Positions 1 to 11,495 of a stretch of DNA of 64,000 bases are shown one piece after another. The first letter of the stretch is position 1. The number at the start of each line of letters is the position of its first letter. Where the stretch lies: assembly GCA_033439255.1 (NCBI GenBank), contig CM065890.1, forward strand, positions 1,488,001 to 1,552,000, given 5' to 3'. This DNA comes from Hericium rajendrae (taxonomy: Eukaryota; Basidiomycota; Agaricomycetes; Russulales; Hericiaceae). Position numbers and translations under genes: made by a program. Below the pieces are notes generated by a model that ran no database searches, was not told the origin of the DNA, and saw nothing but the letters and a program-made list of their open reading frames with translations.

Positions 1-1260
1 CAGCTCCTTTGATGTGATGCGTCGGTGCGGTCCCTAGCTGCGAAGTGTCGCTCTTGTCCCAGACCGCAATGCCTTGCATGCCAGCCCTGAGGACCTTTGT
101 CCCATTATTGCGCAGCGCAAGTGGGCCATCGAAGCCATCGGAGTTCAGGGTATCCATGAGAGAGACGCTCCCTCCCATCGGCGAAGAGAAAGACTTGATC
201 TTTTTGCTGTCCGCTGCGCACACGAGGCCGTTGGCCCCATCGACCAGAACTTCTCGCAGTGCCTCTTTCATGCCCGCCACAGGAATATCGAATGAGTTGA
301 TCTCGTCCGGCTCGCTTTGGGAGATAAAACTGAGGGGAAGCACTTTCAAAGCCGGATCTCTGTATTTCCACCCGGTCCCGCCGACTATAGCGAGAAACTC
401 TCCGCCGATGGACATTTTCGCGGGCTCCCAAAGATAGTCAGAAGCGACTTCGCACCGCGCTTCAGCAAAGCTACGAAAATCTGGGGACGCATTGAGCGGT
501 AGCGCTGGACGATCCGTGCTGAAACGGGCCAGAGGGGAGGAGTAAGCACTCGGTTTGGGCATGGAGTCGTATGGCTTCTGTGCTGTCCCAGTGCTTTGAT
601 TCAGAATATCTGGATAGTTACGGTCTCAGCTATGTTGCCTCACAGGGACAACTCATGGGGAAAAAAAATGACAGAGACCCAAATTCTCAATTATGCCAGA
701 CGAATGGGAATGAAGGCTCAATCGCCAGGGTGAAAATCAAAAACTGACCAACCATGATGGCCGCACGGTCTGCACCAATATCGTTGCTAAACCCTGGAAC
801 CATTGATAACAAAAGCCCGGCCACGCCAGCACCTATTGGACCCCAATTCAGTACAGAGTAAGCATTCAGCTTTATGTCAGAACATACCGAGGCCTATGCC
901 CATCGCTTCATCGGTCACATCCTTACCGCAGGACACGGGGATGTATTCATACAGAAATTCGTGTCCCAGAGTCATCATAACGACGGTTTGCTCGAGCTCG
1001 CTCGCCTTTTTGAGGAGCGCTTGCAGCTCGTCGCCCTGTAAGGCATGCTCGCCGGTGGCCTCCCGAGCGACATCGCAAGCGAGGTGAAGCGTCTGCTGAA
1101 TGCACCCTTGAAGCTCGTTCGTGGCCTCTTCTATGACCTCGTCGTCAGTGCCTTCGGCTTCAAGGTCTGTCATCGTCTTATAGCTATTCTTGAACGTTTT
1201 AAGAGCGGTATCAACTCTTGCTACGAAGTTCGCAAGACTGGGTGGATCTGAGTGCGACAT
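1..1260 (-). CDS. WD40-like protein with helical N-terminal segment, copy A (partial)
   Basis: Left-edge partial gene, read leftwards. The first exon starts at the ATG at 1258-1260 (MSHSDPPSLANF) and gives about 120 residues of acidic, heptad-like helix ending in IPVSCGKDVTDEA. A later exon near 430-1 carries FLAIVGGTGWKYRDPALKVLP and KKIKSF, matching copy B (RDPALQLFPL, NRIKSY) block by block. That shared order (helical segment, GMGLG linker, WD40-like part) defines a family with copies B and C. It is the most diverged of the three; the parts visible stay open. WD40-like propellers usually act as protein-binding platforms, but nothing here names a partner or pathway. The C-terminus lies outside the window. 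The existence of the gene is well supported by paralogy; the exon edges are approximate. Confidence 0.7.
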
Positions 1261-1413
1261 GGTTGATATCTGGTGACTTCAAAGACTCTGGTTGCTGCTT
1301 GGACGATGGTGGTTGCGGACGATTGCGAGGGTGGTGCTTTTGCCAATGTAAGAAACGGACGAGCCGGTCTGCTGCGACGCGGTCACGTGTCCTAATCGCC
1401 AAGACGCGACGCG

Positions 1414-1419
1414 ACGCGT
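1414..1419. promoter_or_regulatory. ACGCGT hexamer upstream of WD40 copy A
   Basis: A palindromic ACGCGT lies about 155 bases upstream of the copy A start, inside the 11-mer GACGCGTCGCC that also occurs upstream of copy B (3941-3951). ACGCGT is the core of the MluI cell-cycle box bound by MBF in yeasts. Function here is inference. Confidence 0.35.
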
Positions 1420-1552
1420 CGCCTGAGCTCATGATTTGCGACCTTTCCATCATTCCGACATCTTGACACGACGTCTTTGCGCTTCAGATACATTTACATA
1501 GTGCAACAGTATATCACAGCTTCTGGCTCATTCTCCAAATTGAATGGAACCT

Positions 1553-3767
1553 TCAGGACACAACACATTCACCATCCTGTGCCCCACCGAGGCCGCTGAG
1601 GGCAGCCAGGTTCAAACCACCTAGATCGCCTATGCCGGTAAAGCCTCCGAGATCGTCGCTCTCATTGCAGCTCGCGTCTCCGTAAGGAGGCAATACTTTC
1701 ACGTCTGCGTCATGCTTGAATTTGTAGCCGTCTACAGCAATCGAAATGAACGTTAAGATGGGCATGCAGAAGTGAGCACTCACAGATGCGGTGCTCGCCC
1801 GAGTCCAATGGGTACCCAAAGGCCGCCTCGGTGTGGGGTGCTCGGTCGGGCCAGCATCGACCGAGCTCGTCGGGCTCTTCTTCTTCTTCGTCGTCGTCAT
1901 CGTCGCCATCCTTCGTCCTATCGCGATTGTCATCCTTCTCCCAGAACTTGAATCTTGCCGAACGATAACCGTAGGGGTACCCAGAAGGTGCCAGGTAGGA
2001 GCACTGCGTAGCTGCATAAAGCGTCTGGCGCGAAGCATGCCAGGCCAGATCGTTGACTTGAGTGTTGCCGGTGCTGAGCTCGTACAGCGGGGTTGGGCCA
2101 CGGACATCCCAGACTTTAATCTGCTCCGAACGAGAGCCGCCGAGCATGACAACTAGGAAGTAAGAATTTCGTGAGCATGTTACGATCACCAATGTTTCAT
2201 ACTGACATGGATGACCATCAACGTGTTCATATAACACGGAACAGATCACGTCTTCGCCGTGATCGATTGCGAGCACGGGCGTCGGGAGGCGAACGTCATA
2301 CAGGCGGACGCATCCGTCCTTCGCGCCAGTCATGAAACAGTTGGGATCCTCCCTGCTCGTCGCAAGCGACATCGCAAAGCCTCCGTGCCCGATGTAATGC
2401 GTCACGAGCTGCTGCGTCTCCAAGTCGACCAGCGACGGGCTGAATCGCCCAGCATACTTCACCAGGACCGAATGTGGATCGCTTGGATGGTCCTTCCAGA
2501 GGCCAATATTCGACAGCGCGGCAGCCTGCAGACGCTGCGTTGGCAACGTGCCGCTCGAGAACTCGATGTCCTCTTCCTCCCACGAGCGCGGTGTGTTGAG
2601 CTCGCGTTCGCTCATCTTCCTGCCGACGATATTCGTGCCCTTCGGCCCGTGCGTCTGGAGGTTGTCGATGTCCCAGATGGCCAGACCGGTCGTCCCGGAG
2701 CGCAGGAGCTTCGCGCCGCCGTCTCGCAGCAGGAGCATGCCCCCATATCCCTTCGATGCAAGCGTATGAACGGGCAGCGTCAAGGGCATCGCGCCGTCTG
2801 TCCACCGGTATGACTTGATCCGGTTGGAGTCGCCGACGAAGGCGAGCTTGCGGCTCTCGTCGAGAGCGAGGGATGTCCCAACGGCGCACAAGCCGACGTC
2901 CACGTCCGTCCCGTAGTCGAGGTAGTCATCCAGCTTGGACTTGCCGTCTAGGGGAAAGAGCTGAAGGGCTGGGTCACGCTGTGTGAATCCACAGGGTCCT
3001 GCTATAGCTAGCATGGAGTCGCACGCGATCATGCTGAGCGGCACCACGCTATTTGTACCTCTGGCAGAAATCTCGCAGCGCGCCTGCGTGAACGCGATAA
3101 GAGCGGGAGATGCATTCAAAGATATCTGAGGACGTCTGAGTTGAAATCTCTCGTCCATGGAGAAACGGGCCAATGGCGAAGAACAAGGCCCTGGAGTCGG
3201 TACGTTCTTGTACGGGGTCAGTCGGCTGCCGATCATGCCTCGCGTTAGTTCTGTCGGAGAATGATGTTAGAGTTACGGTCGAAAAGCAAGATGTCGACCC
3301 ACCTTTCCTGTCACCTCCCAATCCCATTCCTGATAGGAAATTAGCCATCACATCTGGTAAAAAGTATCAGTAGTTTCGATAGACGCTAGTAAGCAATGAA
3401 AACTACCCATTAAAGGACCCCCGCTCGCTGAATCCGAGTGGTCGTTTCCACAGAAGACGGGTATAGATTTGTTCAGCAGGTCCTGGCTGTAATTCCAGTT
3501 GATGATGGTATTTTCGAGGTCGCTAGCCCTCGTGACGAGGGACCTCAGCTCCTCCGGAGAAAGCGTCCGATTCTCTTGTGCGGTGCGAACCAAATCCGAT
3601 ATGCGTTTAAGTGCCAGCCTGACAACCTTGTTCATGCCGTTGACGGCCATTTCCACTTTTTCTTCGTCATTGCGGTCTTTATCCTTCTCGAATCGCGCGC
3701 GAGGGCCATTGAACCACTTCTCGACACTAGCGATATCCGGCGTGAGCACTTCAAGTTTGGTCGGCAT
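1553..3767 (-). CDS. WD40-like protein with helical N-terminal segment, copy B (complete)
   Basis: The best preserved of the three paralogues and the reference for the family. The start is chosen at 3765-3767 (MPTKLEVLTPDI), which aligns with copy C (MPTFESLTPDI); an ATG further upstream lacks that support. Exon 1 (3767-3407) is a charged helical domain of about 120 residues ending IPVFCGNDHSDSAS. A tiny exon (MANFLSGMGLGGDRK) links to the body, ELTRGMIGSRLTPYKNVPTP. The body has propeller-like blades, including GAKDGCVRLYDVRLPTPVLA, GGSRSEQIKVWDVRGPTPLY and DLAWHASRQTLYAA, then a strongly acidic run of D and E, then GRCWPDRAPHTEAAFGYPLD and YKFKHDADV before the stop at 1553. About 600-640 residues. 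I do not recognise a characterised member; the binding-platform idea comes only from WD40 knowledge. The gene is divergent from the polo kinase. Confidence 0.75.
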
Positions 3768-4232
3768 CCTGTCAGTGCTCGTGGTAGACGAGCTAGAGAG
3801 AAAAAAGGGTCTCCCCACGACGCGCGGCTGAGGGGGTCAACACGCCAATTATGACGTTCACGTTTCCTTGTGTGCGCGGGTGGCAGGCTGAGGCGAGGCA
3901 GGGTGGGCAGGGCGTCTGAGGGCGAGGCAAATACTAAATAGACGCGTCGCCACGGTCCCGTGATGAATGAGCGGCACGGTCACGGGATGATTAGATAAGA
4001 AACACGCTTGTTCGGCATGTTGGACTTTCTTAGAGAGCAAGTGCCAGCCAACGCCTGCAGTGAGTTACCATCGTGCGCATCAGGCGTTATCGACCGTTTC
4101 GTTTCTCTTTCCTCTTCTCTTCTATTAGGGTGTGTCCATATATCTAATCTTTCGTGCCTCTGTTGGCGCGGAGTCTAATATTTCTCTTGTTTCTCTCCAG
4201 GACATCACTGGTGTTAGGCCACAGTCTCGACG
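3768..4232. promoter_or_regulatory. Divergent promoter region between WD40 copy B and the polo kinase
   Basis: 465 bases without a supported gene. It holds an ACGCGT at 3942-3947 (175 bases upstream of copy B, 290 upstream of the kinase ATG), an ATACTAAATA stretch just left of it, and a CT-rich stretch around 4100-4125. A GTGTGT donor near 4134 and CTCTCCAG ending at 4200 could bound a 5' UTR intron of the kinase. Confidence 0.4.
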
Positions 4233-7009
4233 ATGTTCGCGCAAAAACAGACCCGTTTACCACCCATTCCTCCTCCTGCTGCGTCAGGCGGAACACGGCG
4301 CTACCCCTTCACTGATGCTGTCAACCTGCACCAGGCGGGTTATCAAGATGTGCAGCCCAAGAGAGTTCAACCGGAGACGGAGAAGGCGCCTGTCCCGTCA
4401 TCGCCACCTCTCTCTAGGCAAAATGTCAAAGTGCAGCCCCCATCTCCTCCTCAGATTATTACCGACGCGACCAAGGCCATGCAATTCCGTAGAGTTGGTT
4501 TCTTAGGAGAGGTGTGTCGCCACATTCCTGCTGTCGCCACCTTAGCGACTGACATATCCGTAGGGTGGTTTTGCTCGTGTGTATGAGGTTGAAGACGCTA
4601 GGAGTCTTCGCTATGCATGCAAAGTCGTCACCAAGAGCTCGCTGAAGACCAAGAAAGCGAAAACCAAGGTGCGGTTCACATGTTGACCACTTGTGGACTT
4701 GTCTCATCCTCGCTATTGCCTCGCCACAGCTCTATGCGGAAATTAAGATTCATCGTTCCCTGGAGCACCCCAATATCGTCCAGTTCGGCGACTGTTTTGA
4801 GGACGACGAGAACGTCTACATGACCTTGGAGCTCTGCCAGAGCGGCTCCCTCATGGATATGCTGCGCCGCCGCAAACGGTTCACCGAGCCCGAAGCGCGC
4901 TTCTTCGTCGTTCAGCTCGTCGGTGCTTGCCAGTACATGCATGATCACCAGGTCATCCATCGCGATTTAAAGCTGGGCAACATATTCCTCGACAGCAATA
5001 TGAACGTCAAGGTCGGCGACTTCGGTCTCGCAGCACTCATAGAGAGCCCCGGAGAACGCAAGAAGACAATTTGTGGCACGCCAAATTACATCGCACCTGA
5101 AGTGCTGTTTGATACAGCCAACGGACACAGCTTTGAGGTTGATACGTGGTCCATCGGTGTCATTCTCTACACGCTCGTCGTCGGCCGGCCTCCATTCCAG
5201 ACGAAGGATGTGAAGACCATTTACAAGTAAGCTTCATCGTATAGTTCACTCAACAATTGGTTGACGTATCCTGCAGGCGCATCCGCGACAACCAATATGA
5301 ATTCCCGTCCGACAAGGAGGTCTCCCTCGAAGCTCGTGAACTCATCCAGGAAATTCTGACCCCCGACCCGCAACAACGTCCCTCTCTCTTTGACATCATC
5401 GACCATGCTTTCTTCACGCAGGGCATCGTGCCGGCCTACATCCCGAGTTCCGCGCGTGACATCGTCCCGGACTTCCGCCACATCTCCCGAGTCGTCTCCC
5501 AAGCGAACCTTGCTCGCCTCCGCAAGTACGCGCTCCTCGACGAGGACCAGCCCACAAGTATCAGCGTGCCGAGCGCGCCTGCTCGCGCTCCCAGTACTGT
5601 GGCCACTGGCACGCGCACGAAGGGCAGCGTGTCGTCCAATATGTCCTCGAGTCTTGCTCAGCAGGAGAAGGAGTTCCAGAAGGCCGTCCAGCCCGGCAGC
5701 CCGATCTCGGCTCTGCTCAGCTCTGCACGCCAGCCGCTCATGGTCGCCCCGAACAACGCCACCCGCGAGTCGACGCTCATGCGCAAGCTGCAGGCTGTGG
5801 CAAAGGAGACCAAGATCGGGCGCGCCGGCGCGCTGCACAACATCGAAGAGGAGCAGCTGGACCGCGAGGAAGCGACACGCAAGAAAGAGCTCGAGAGCCA
5901 GAAGGCGCGCATCGTCGCGCAGATGGTACCCAACAATGCGCCTTCGCCGATGGAGGATGTCGAAAACTTTCCGCCTGTGGAGTCTCGGAGGCCTGTCAAG
6001 GTTAAGGATAAGGAGCGCATCCACGAGCCCGCGGCGGCTGCTCCGGCTGAGCCTGCGGCCCAGGGCTCGGCGCTCAAGGCGAATAGCTACGATGTGGCGG
6101 CGCGGGTCCTGACGGCTGCGTTTGAGGCTCGTTCGCGGAACAAGCTCTTCCGTCATCCGAAGGAAGATGCCAATCTCCCTGATGAGAAGGTGTTTATCGT
6201 CTCCTGGGTCGATTATTGCAATAAGTATGGCATGGGCTACGCGTTGACCGATGGAGCGGTCGGCGTGTACTTCAACGACAGCACGCACATTATCCTGGCC
6301 GCCGATAAGCAGTAAGTAATTGAGTTCGTTGATTCCTAGAGCGCGCGTGCTTACAATGTCGGTGTCTAGTCACTTCGACTACATCACCTCTCGTCGTGCG
6401 GGTACGGTGTTCGTCCGCAAGAGTTACACCGTGTCGGAGTATCCAGAAGATCTCAAGAGCAAGGTGTACCTTCTCAAGCATTTCGAGCGATACATCATGG
6501 ACCGGCTGTTCAACGAGTACCGATATACTTACGAAAATATAGAGCGGACCAAGGGCATGGACTTCGTCCAGAAGTATCTCCGGATGAAGAATGTGATCGT
6601 ATTTAAGATGAGTCATGATGTTCTTCAGGTAAGGCCTCTACGCTGTATGGCAATCTTCTTCAACTAACAATGGCGTCCCGAACAGTTCAATTTCTACGAC
6701 CACTCAAAGATTATTCTCTCCTCCAACGGTCTTGTCGTCACGCACATCGATAAGAACTACCAGATGACGCGCTCCACCCTCAGCAAGATCATGGCCCAGT
6801 CTCTGCTCGCGCCTTCGTCCGACCCTGAGCGAGCAAAGCTCGACCAGCGCCTCTTCGACAAGCTGCAGTTCTGCAAGGAGGTGCTGCAGTCCATCAAGCA
6901 GGCGAGCGAGAACCAGGCCGCCGAGCAGGAGTCGAAGCTGGGCGCATCGGAGAATACCAGGCTCCCCACTGCTATCAGCGCGCGCTCGTCGAAGACGTCC
7001 CTGCGGTGA
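4233..7009 (+). CDS. plo1: Polo-like serine/threonine protein kinase
   Basis: Mitotic kinase of the Polo/Plo1/Cdc5 family. Exons read as 4233-4511, 4564-4668, 4730-5226, 5277-6311, 6370-6628 and 6686-7009, all with GT/AG ends and no frame break, giving 832 residues. The N-terminal extension of about 90 residues is proline-rich. The kinase domain shows the glycine loop GGFARVYEV, catalytic lysine in [20 protein letters not shown] and [12 protein letters not shown], the last typical of polo kinases. A serine/alanine/arginine-rich linker follows (roughly residues 390-570). Two polo boxes then follow: the first holds the expected Trp in [16 protein letters not shown], the second [20 protein letters not shown]. 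The family acts at spindle poles and chromosomes on mitotic entry, condensin and cytokinesis. It is one of the few long genes here with no indel, which argues that it is single-copy and correctly assembled. Confidence 0.96.
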
Positions 7010-7924
7010 CCATCGGCCCGCCTTCCTCGTCCTCCACGCAGATCTTCATACATATGTATGCTCCGCACACACGCGCCTCGCTCTGTTCTGAATCCGCGAT
7101 ATCTATACCCGGCCCCAGCTCTCATTGATGATGATTGACAGGTCCGCCATCACGACCCCTACGCACATCCCACATGCCGTTATGATTTACGTCCGTCTTG
7201 CTTTCGTCGTCTTTGTTGTAGACGTGCTTTCGGCAGCGTGTTTTCGAGCACCTGATGGCTGTTGCCTGCATCGGTTTTTTTGTCTTCTGTGTCATTTATC
7301 TTTGCAAACTGTCATGACGCTTATTTCGCACGCATGGTTACCTCACTCTCGTCATCCTCACACTGCTAGCAATAGAATCGCATTCCACATTGCCTGTTGT
7401 GCGGGTGTCGGAGACACGGAACTGACTTTCAGTTTCGATTTTGAGATCCAGACCACATCTTCGGCGCAGAGCCCCGCGACTTGCCACAACAGGAATCCAA
7501 CGGGCCGGATCCGGCCATGGCCGAAAACCAGAATCAAAGATTGCAGAAATCAGGTTCGCTGGAATTTCCGCTGCAATAGACCTGCACCTGTAGCGCTCTT
7601 AACCACTACTTAACCGCTCTGGTGCGGGATGGTCGGCCGGCCTGCCTGGTCGTATTGTGTTTGTTGTCGACGCCGGTGCACGTTTTGTGGGCGCGATGCT
7701 CCCCGACTGTTAGTCCAAATCGGGCAATTACCCAGGCCCACTGAGTCCTGACGGTTGCTGAGCACCGTCACCACGATGCACAGCGCCTCTGGTGTCAGAC
7801 CATCGCGCAGGCTGTCTCGGAACGATGCCTTCACTTCGAAAGCCCCCATCGCAAACCATTACAGAACGACCGTGCCGTCAACGTCGTTCCCGACAAGTAT
7901 TAGTTTATCTGTCAGACTTCCACG
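7010..7924. other. Intergenic region, no supported gene
   Basis: Between the polo kinase stop and the DUF1295 gene. The first part is presumably kinase 3' UTR (short T/C-rich runs near 7250-7300). An open frame of 162 codons at 7125-7613 has no recognisable domain and poor coding character. I see no RNA gene or repeat. Confidence 0.4.
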
Positions 7925-9522
7925 ATGGCGCCAGTGCACGCCCTCGACCGGTACTACCTCGGCATCACGATTCTGGTTACAATTGGGTATCAGTTGCTTG
8001 GCTTTGCCATTGCATGGACTTTTCAGGTACGCAGAGCCGTGACCACACCGATGTTGAGCTGATTTTGTCCGTGCAGTTTGATAAGATTACAGACTTCACT
8101 GGAGGCAAGTCCTAATATTCAGCACAATGCGTTTTTACAGACTAATGGTGTTCTTCAGGATCCAATTTCTTCATCCTAGGTATGCTACCGACTGCTTTCC
8201 TGTTTACTTGGTGATAAACAGACGCGGTCGCCGCTAGCGCTGCTCACTCTGCTCATCGGCAACACGTTCTATGCCCGGAACATCGTAGCCAGTGTGCTCG
8301 TCATGGTATGGGCCACTCGACTAGCAGGTAATGTCGGCCTGCCCATATTTCGGCATCCAGTTATTAAATTGTATCTTAGGTTTCCTGCTTTTCCGGGTGC
8401 TCAAGACCGGCAGCGACAAGCGCTTCGATGACATCCGGTCCCATTTCCTCAGCTTTCTTGGTCCGTCGTTCATGCTGTATAAAGCGAAATTAAAATGCTG
8501 ATCATTCAATCATCAAGGCTTCTGGATAGGTAGGTTCCTTGAGCTGGGTTCCGAGGTATGATACTGATGAAACGCTGCACGCACAGGCCAGATCGTCTGG
8601 GTAAGCGACAAACTCCCCACATAAATGTGTTCGGCTCTGCTCACACGTTGACCAGGTGTGGACCGTCTCCCTGCCCGTCACCATCCTCAACTCGCGCGCG
8701 GTCTCAGACCCTGCCCTCGGCGGCTCGAACCCCGCCTTTGGCACGTCTCGCGACATCGCGGGCATCGTCCTCTGGGCCATCGGCTTCGCGATCGAGTCGG
8801 TCGCCGATGCGCAGAAGGTATGCAGCTCATCTGCCTGCAAAGCACCGTGCAGCCGCTGATGACCCCTCCTCGTGCAGTTTTATTACAAGTCGACGCATCC
8901 GCCGAAGAACCTACCCAATACCGTGCGTTCTTGTTCCTTATGTCTTCCAGGCCGCTCATGCGGCTGTATCATAGTACGGCATCTGGGGCTGGTCCCGCCA
9001 CCCGCCCTACTTCGGCGAGTAAGTTACTCCTGTAAACGCAGCAGCGCCAGCACTAACCCGCTCGCACCAGGATCCTCTGCTGGTGGGGCATCTGGATCCT
9101 CACAATCTCGCCGAGCACAGACGGAACGCTCACCGGCGGCGCCAAAGCCGCGCAATACGGCGCCGTCGTCTCCCCGCTCTTCACAATGCTGTGCGCCCCA
9201 TCCTCACATCTGCCCACCACAATCCCCAGCTAACCACGCACGTCGCAGCCTCCTGCTCTTCGCGTCGGGCATCCCCACCGCCGAAAAGCCCCAAGCGCGC
9301 CGCTTCTTCCTCATGAGCCACGCGCCCGACGCCGCAGAGCGCGATAAGGGCGCGTGGCGCGCGTACGAGGACTATGTCGCGCGCACGAGCATCCTCGTCC
9401 CGCTGCCGCCCGCCGTGTACGCCCGGATTCCGATCGCGGTGCAGCGCACGTTGCTGCTCGACTGGCCGCTGTACCGGTTCGACGCGAAGCGCGACGGGCG
9501 GGCGGCGTTGGAGCAGGTGTGA
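7925..9522 (+). CDS. DUF1295 / steroid-reductase-like integral membrane protein
   Basis: A multi-pass membrane protein of the DUF1295 group, related by fold to steroid 5-alpha reductases and isoprenylcysteine methyltransferases; its substrate is unknown. The start is MAPVHALDRYYLGITIL at 7925. About ten short introns are needed. One donor is GC type (GGCAAGTCC near 8104) and one exon is very short (FWIG near 8518). Recognisable pieces in order: a first membrane helix (TILVTIGYQLLGFAIAW), FFILALLTLLIGNTFYARN, MVWATRLAGFLLFRVLKTGS, GQIVWVWTVSLPVTILN, a helix IAGIVLWAIGFAIESVADAQ, then WGWSRHPPYFGE, the C-terminal cofactor-site signature of this superfamily, and CWWGIWILTIS. The last exon (RFFLMSHAPDAAERDKGAW) ends LEQV at 9522. 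The family assignment is strong; exact exon edges in the middle are approximate. Confidence 0.85.
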
Positions 9523-10502
9523 TGGGGTGGCGAGCGTGGGGCCGGTGGTTTCGTTTGCGCGCTGGGGTCGTTCTTTGTGGATTCGGCGCGGCGTGGTGAT
9601 GGGATAATTGTATGGCGCGCGGAGCGGGTGCGGTATGAAGGCGGAAATGGGATTCACATGAATGGGACGGACATAGGGACGCCGTCACCGCGGGTTGTTC
9701 TTGGCCATCGATGCTGGGTGCGCGAAGCCTTGAAAAGGTCGTGCATCAAATGGATTAGGAAGCTGGGGTGGCAGGGCGGACGGCATCGGTTGATCATTGG
9801 CGGGTCTAGCGATGTGATTCGCCCCTGCTAGGCTATTAACGACATCGAACTTCATTTCAATCGGAGGAGGTGGTGTCGTACTGCTCTCCTTAGCCTGTTC
9901 GAGGAGACTTCGAGCTTGTCTTCTAGGATGTTTCGGGAGATGGGGGTCGATAGGAAGAACGATTGTCGTGCGCCTTGGAGCTTGGCGGGTTTCCCAGGGC
10001 TGCCCAAGGACAACCACAAATGTACTAATAGCTATCTTCCGCGTTCTGCGAGCCCGATCGCATAGGTAAGTACGATACTGTCGAGTAGCCGAGCCGACGC
10101 AACCACTCCTCGAGCAGCCAAGCAGCCTATCCGGGGCGACCATATAGAACAGAACCATGCACATCGGTTCCGTTCGCGCGGTCCACCGCCACGAGCGCGT
10201 ACACTCGCAGATCGACTCCACAGAGCTGTCAGAACGCCTTCGCGCCCTCCACATCTTATCAAATCAGCGCTGCAGAAGTGATCTACTTCCCAGAGATGCG
10301 ACAGCTTCTGTTCCACATGATGTCTACAGCCGCCTTGGTCCTGCGCGCTCGTCGCGCGGTGCCCTTCCCCGACGATGCACACACAGAACGGACCCTCGTA
10401 GATCGGCTCCACACTCGCGGCCAGCAGCCACGCATCTTATCAAATCAGTCTACAAGGCAATCTAATTCCATAATTTTACAGCACTTCTATCGCACACGTC
10501 TA
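9523..10502. other. Gap with a possible unrecognised minus-strand gene
   Basis: A minus-strand open frame of 189 codons (9685-10254) and an overlapping one of 126 codons (10032-10412) show no domain I can name. A direct repeat of 16 bases, CATCTTATCAAATCAG, occurs at 10252-10267 and 10433-10448, 181 bases apart, and each copy is followed on the minus strand by a related stretch (GTGGAGTCGATCTGCGAG against GTGGAGCCGATCTACGAG), so a decayed tandem duplication is likely. Whether any protein is made is unknown. Confidence 0.3.
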
Positions 10503-11495
10503 TCACCACGCCTTGCCGGCCGCGAGGACCTCCTCCTTTGTCTTGCGGCCCTCGACGACGTCCTGCACGACGGGCACGGCCTGCGAGAAGTCGCGGAAGA
10601 GGATGTGCGGGATGCCCTCGCGCTGGCAGTACTTGTGCAGGTCGTTGTCCGGGCCGTCCTTCGTCTTCACGAAGAGCACGTCGGCGTGCCGCGCGGCGGA
10701 CATGTCTGTAACCACATCAGCGGCTATGCTAGTACGAACGGGGGCCGGGACGCACCAGAGACGCCGTCGCCGAAGAAGAAGAGCGTGGGCGGGTTGGGCA
10801 GGCGATTGTAGGGCAGGATCGCCTGCGACTTGTCGTGCCCGAAGTGGCTCGACGGGTGGCGGTACTTGATGCTCCACGAGCCGTCCTCCTTGACGTCCGC
10901 GGCGTTCGAGATGATCTCGATGTCGGCGGCCTCGTCCGCGAGGAGGTTCGAGAGCACGGCGCGGATGATGGGCTCCATGCCGCTCGAGACGATGATGACG
11001 GGTATATCGTGCGCTTTGCAGTACTTGTAGAACGCCTTGAAGCCGGGGTCGAGGACGATGTCTGGGATGAGTCAGCGGCTGCGGGGCGGGGTGGGGGGAT
11101 GGGCGTACTTTCGCGGAGGACCTTCTTGCATTCTTCGAATTTGTGGCCGTTGGCGGCGACGGAGTCGAGCATGCGGCGGAAGTCCTCGCGGAAGGTGGAT
11201 TTGCCCGAGACGATGTCGTCGTTGAGCTCTCGCCGCTTGTCGATGCCCATCCCGAGGTTATCGGTGAGATCTGGCGGGGCTATTAGCACGGTGACATCGG
11301 GTAAAGGCGAGAGGGCGCACAGTCGTTGGAGTCGCGGTGGTGATGGTGCCATCCCTGTGAATCGCACCTGTTTAGTTCAGGCGGATCATGACTGGACGAG
11401 AAGCAGGCTTACCAGTCGGAGAGGACGACGAACTGCTTGTCGGCATGAATGGGGGGATAGGGGAGGGTGGATTCGGGTGCGGCGTCGGCGGTCAT
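10503..11495 (-). CDS. HAD-superfamily phosphatase (phosphoserine-phosphatase-like)
   Basis: A soluble HAD hydrolase of about 250 residues, of the kind found across fungi and often labelled 2,3-diketo-5-methylthiopentyl-1-phosphate or phosphoserine phosphatase-like. The start MTADAAPESTLPYP is at 11495. Motif I is split by an intron: VVLSDW joined to DGTITT, giving DWDGT with the nucleophilic and acid/base aspartates. Then come YLTDNLGMGIDKRREL, motif II VIIVSSGMEPIIRAVL, and motif IV LFFFGDGVSD. The C-terminus is ILFRDFSQAVPVVQDVV ... AAGKAW. Between DGTITT and YLTDN the frame needs one extra base near 11330 (expected R before DSND), which I take as a sequence error. The true substrate is not shown by the sequence or its neighbours. 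Confidence 0.85.

Noticed and set aside
1786-1968. Poly-serine reading frame
   Set aside because: Reverse strand of the acidic D/E run of WD40 copy B.
5221-6288. Minus-strand open frame of 355 codons
   Set aside because: Antisense shadow of the polo kinase linker and polo box exon; GC-rich codon bias keeps the opposite strand open and no domain is visible.
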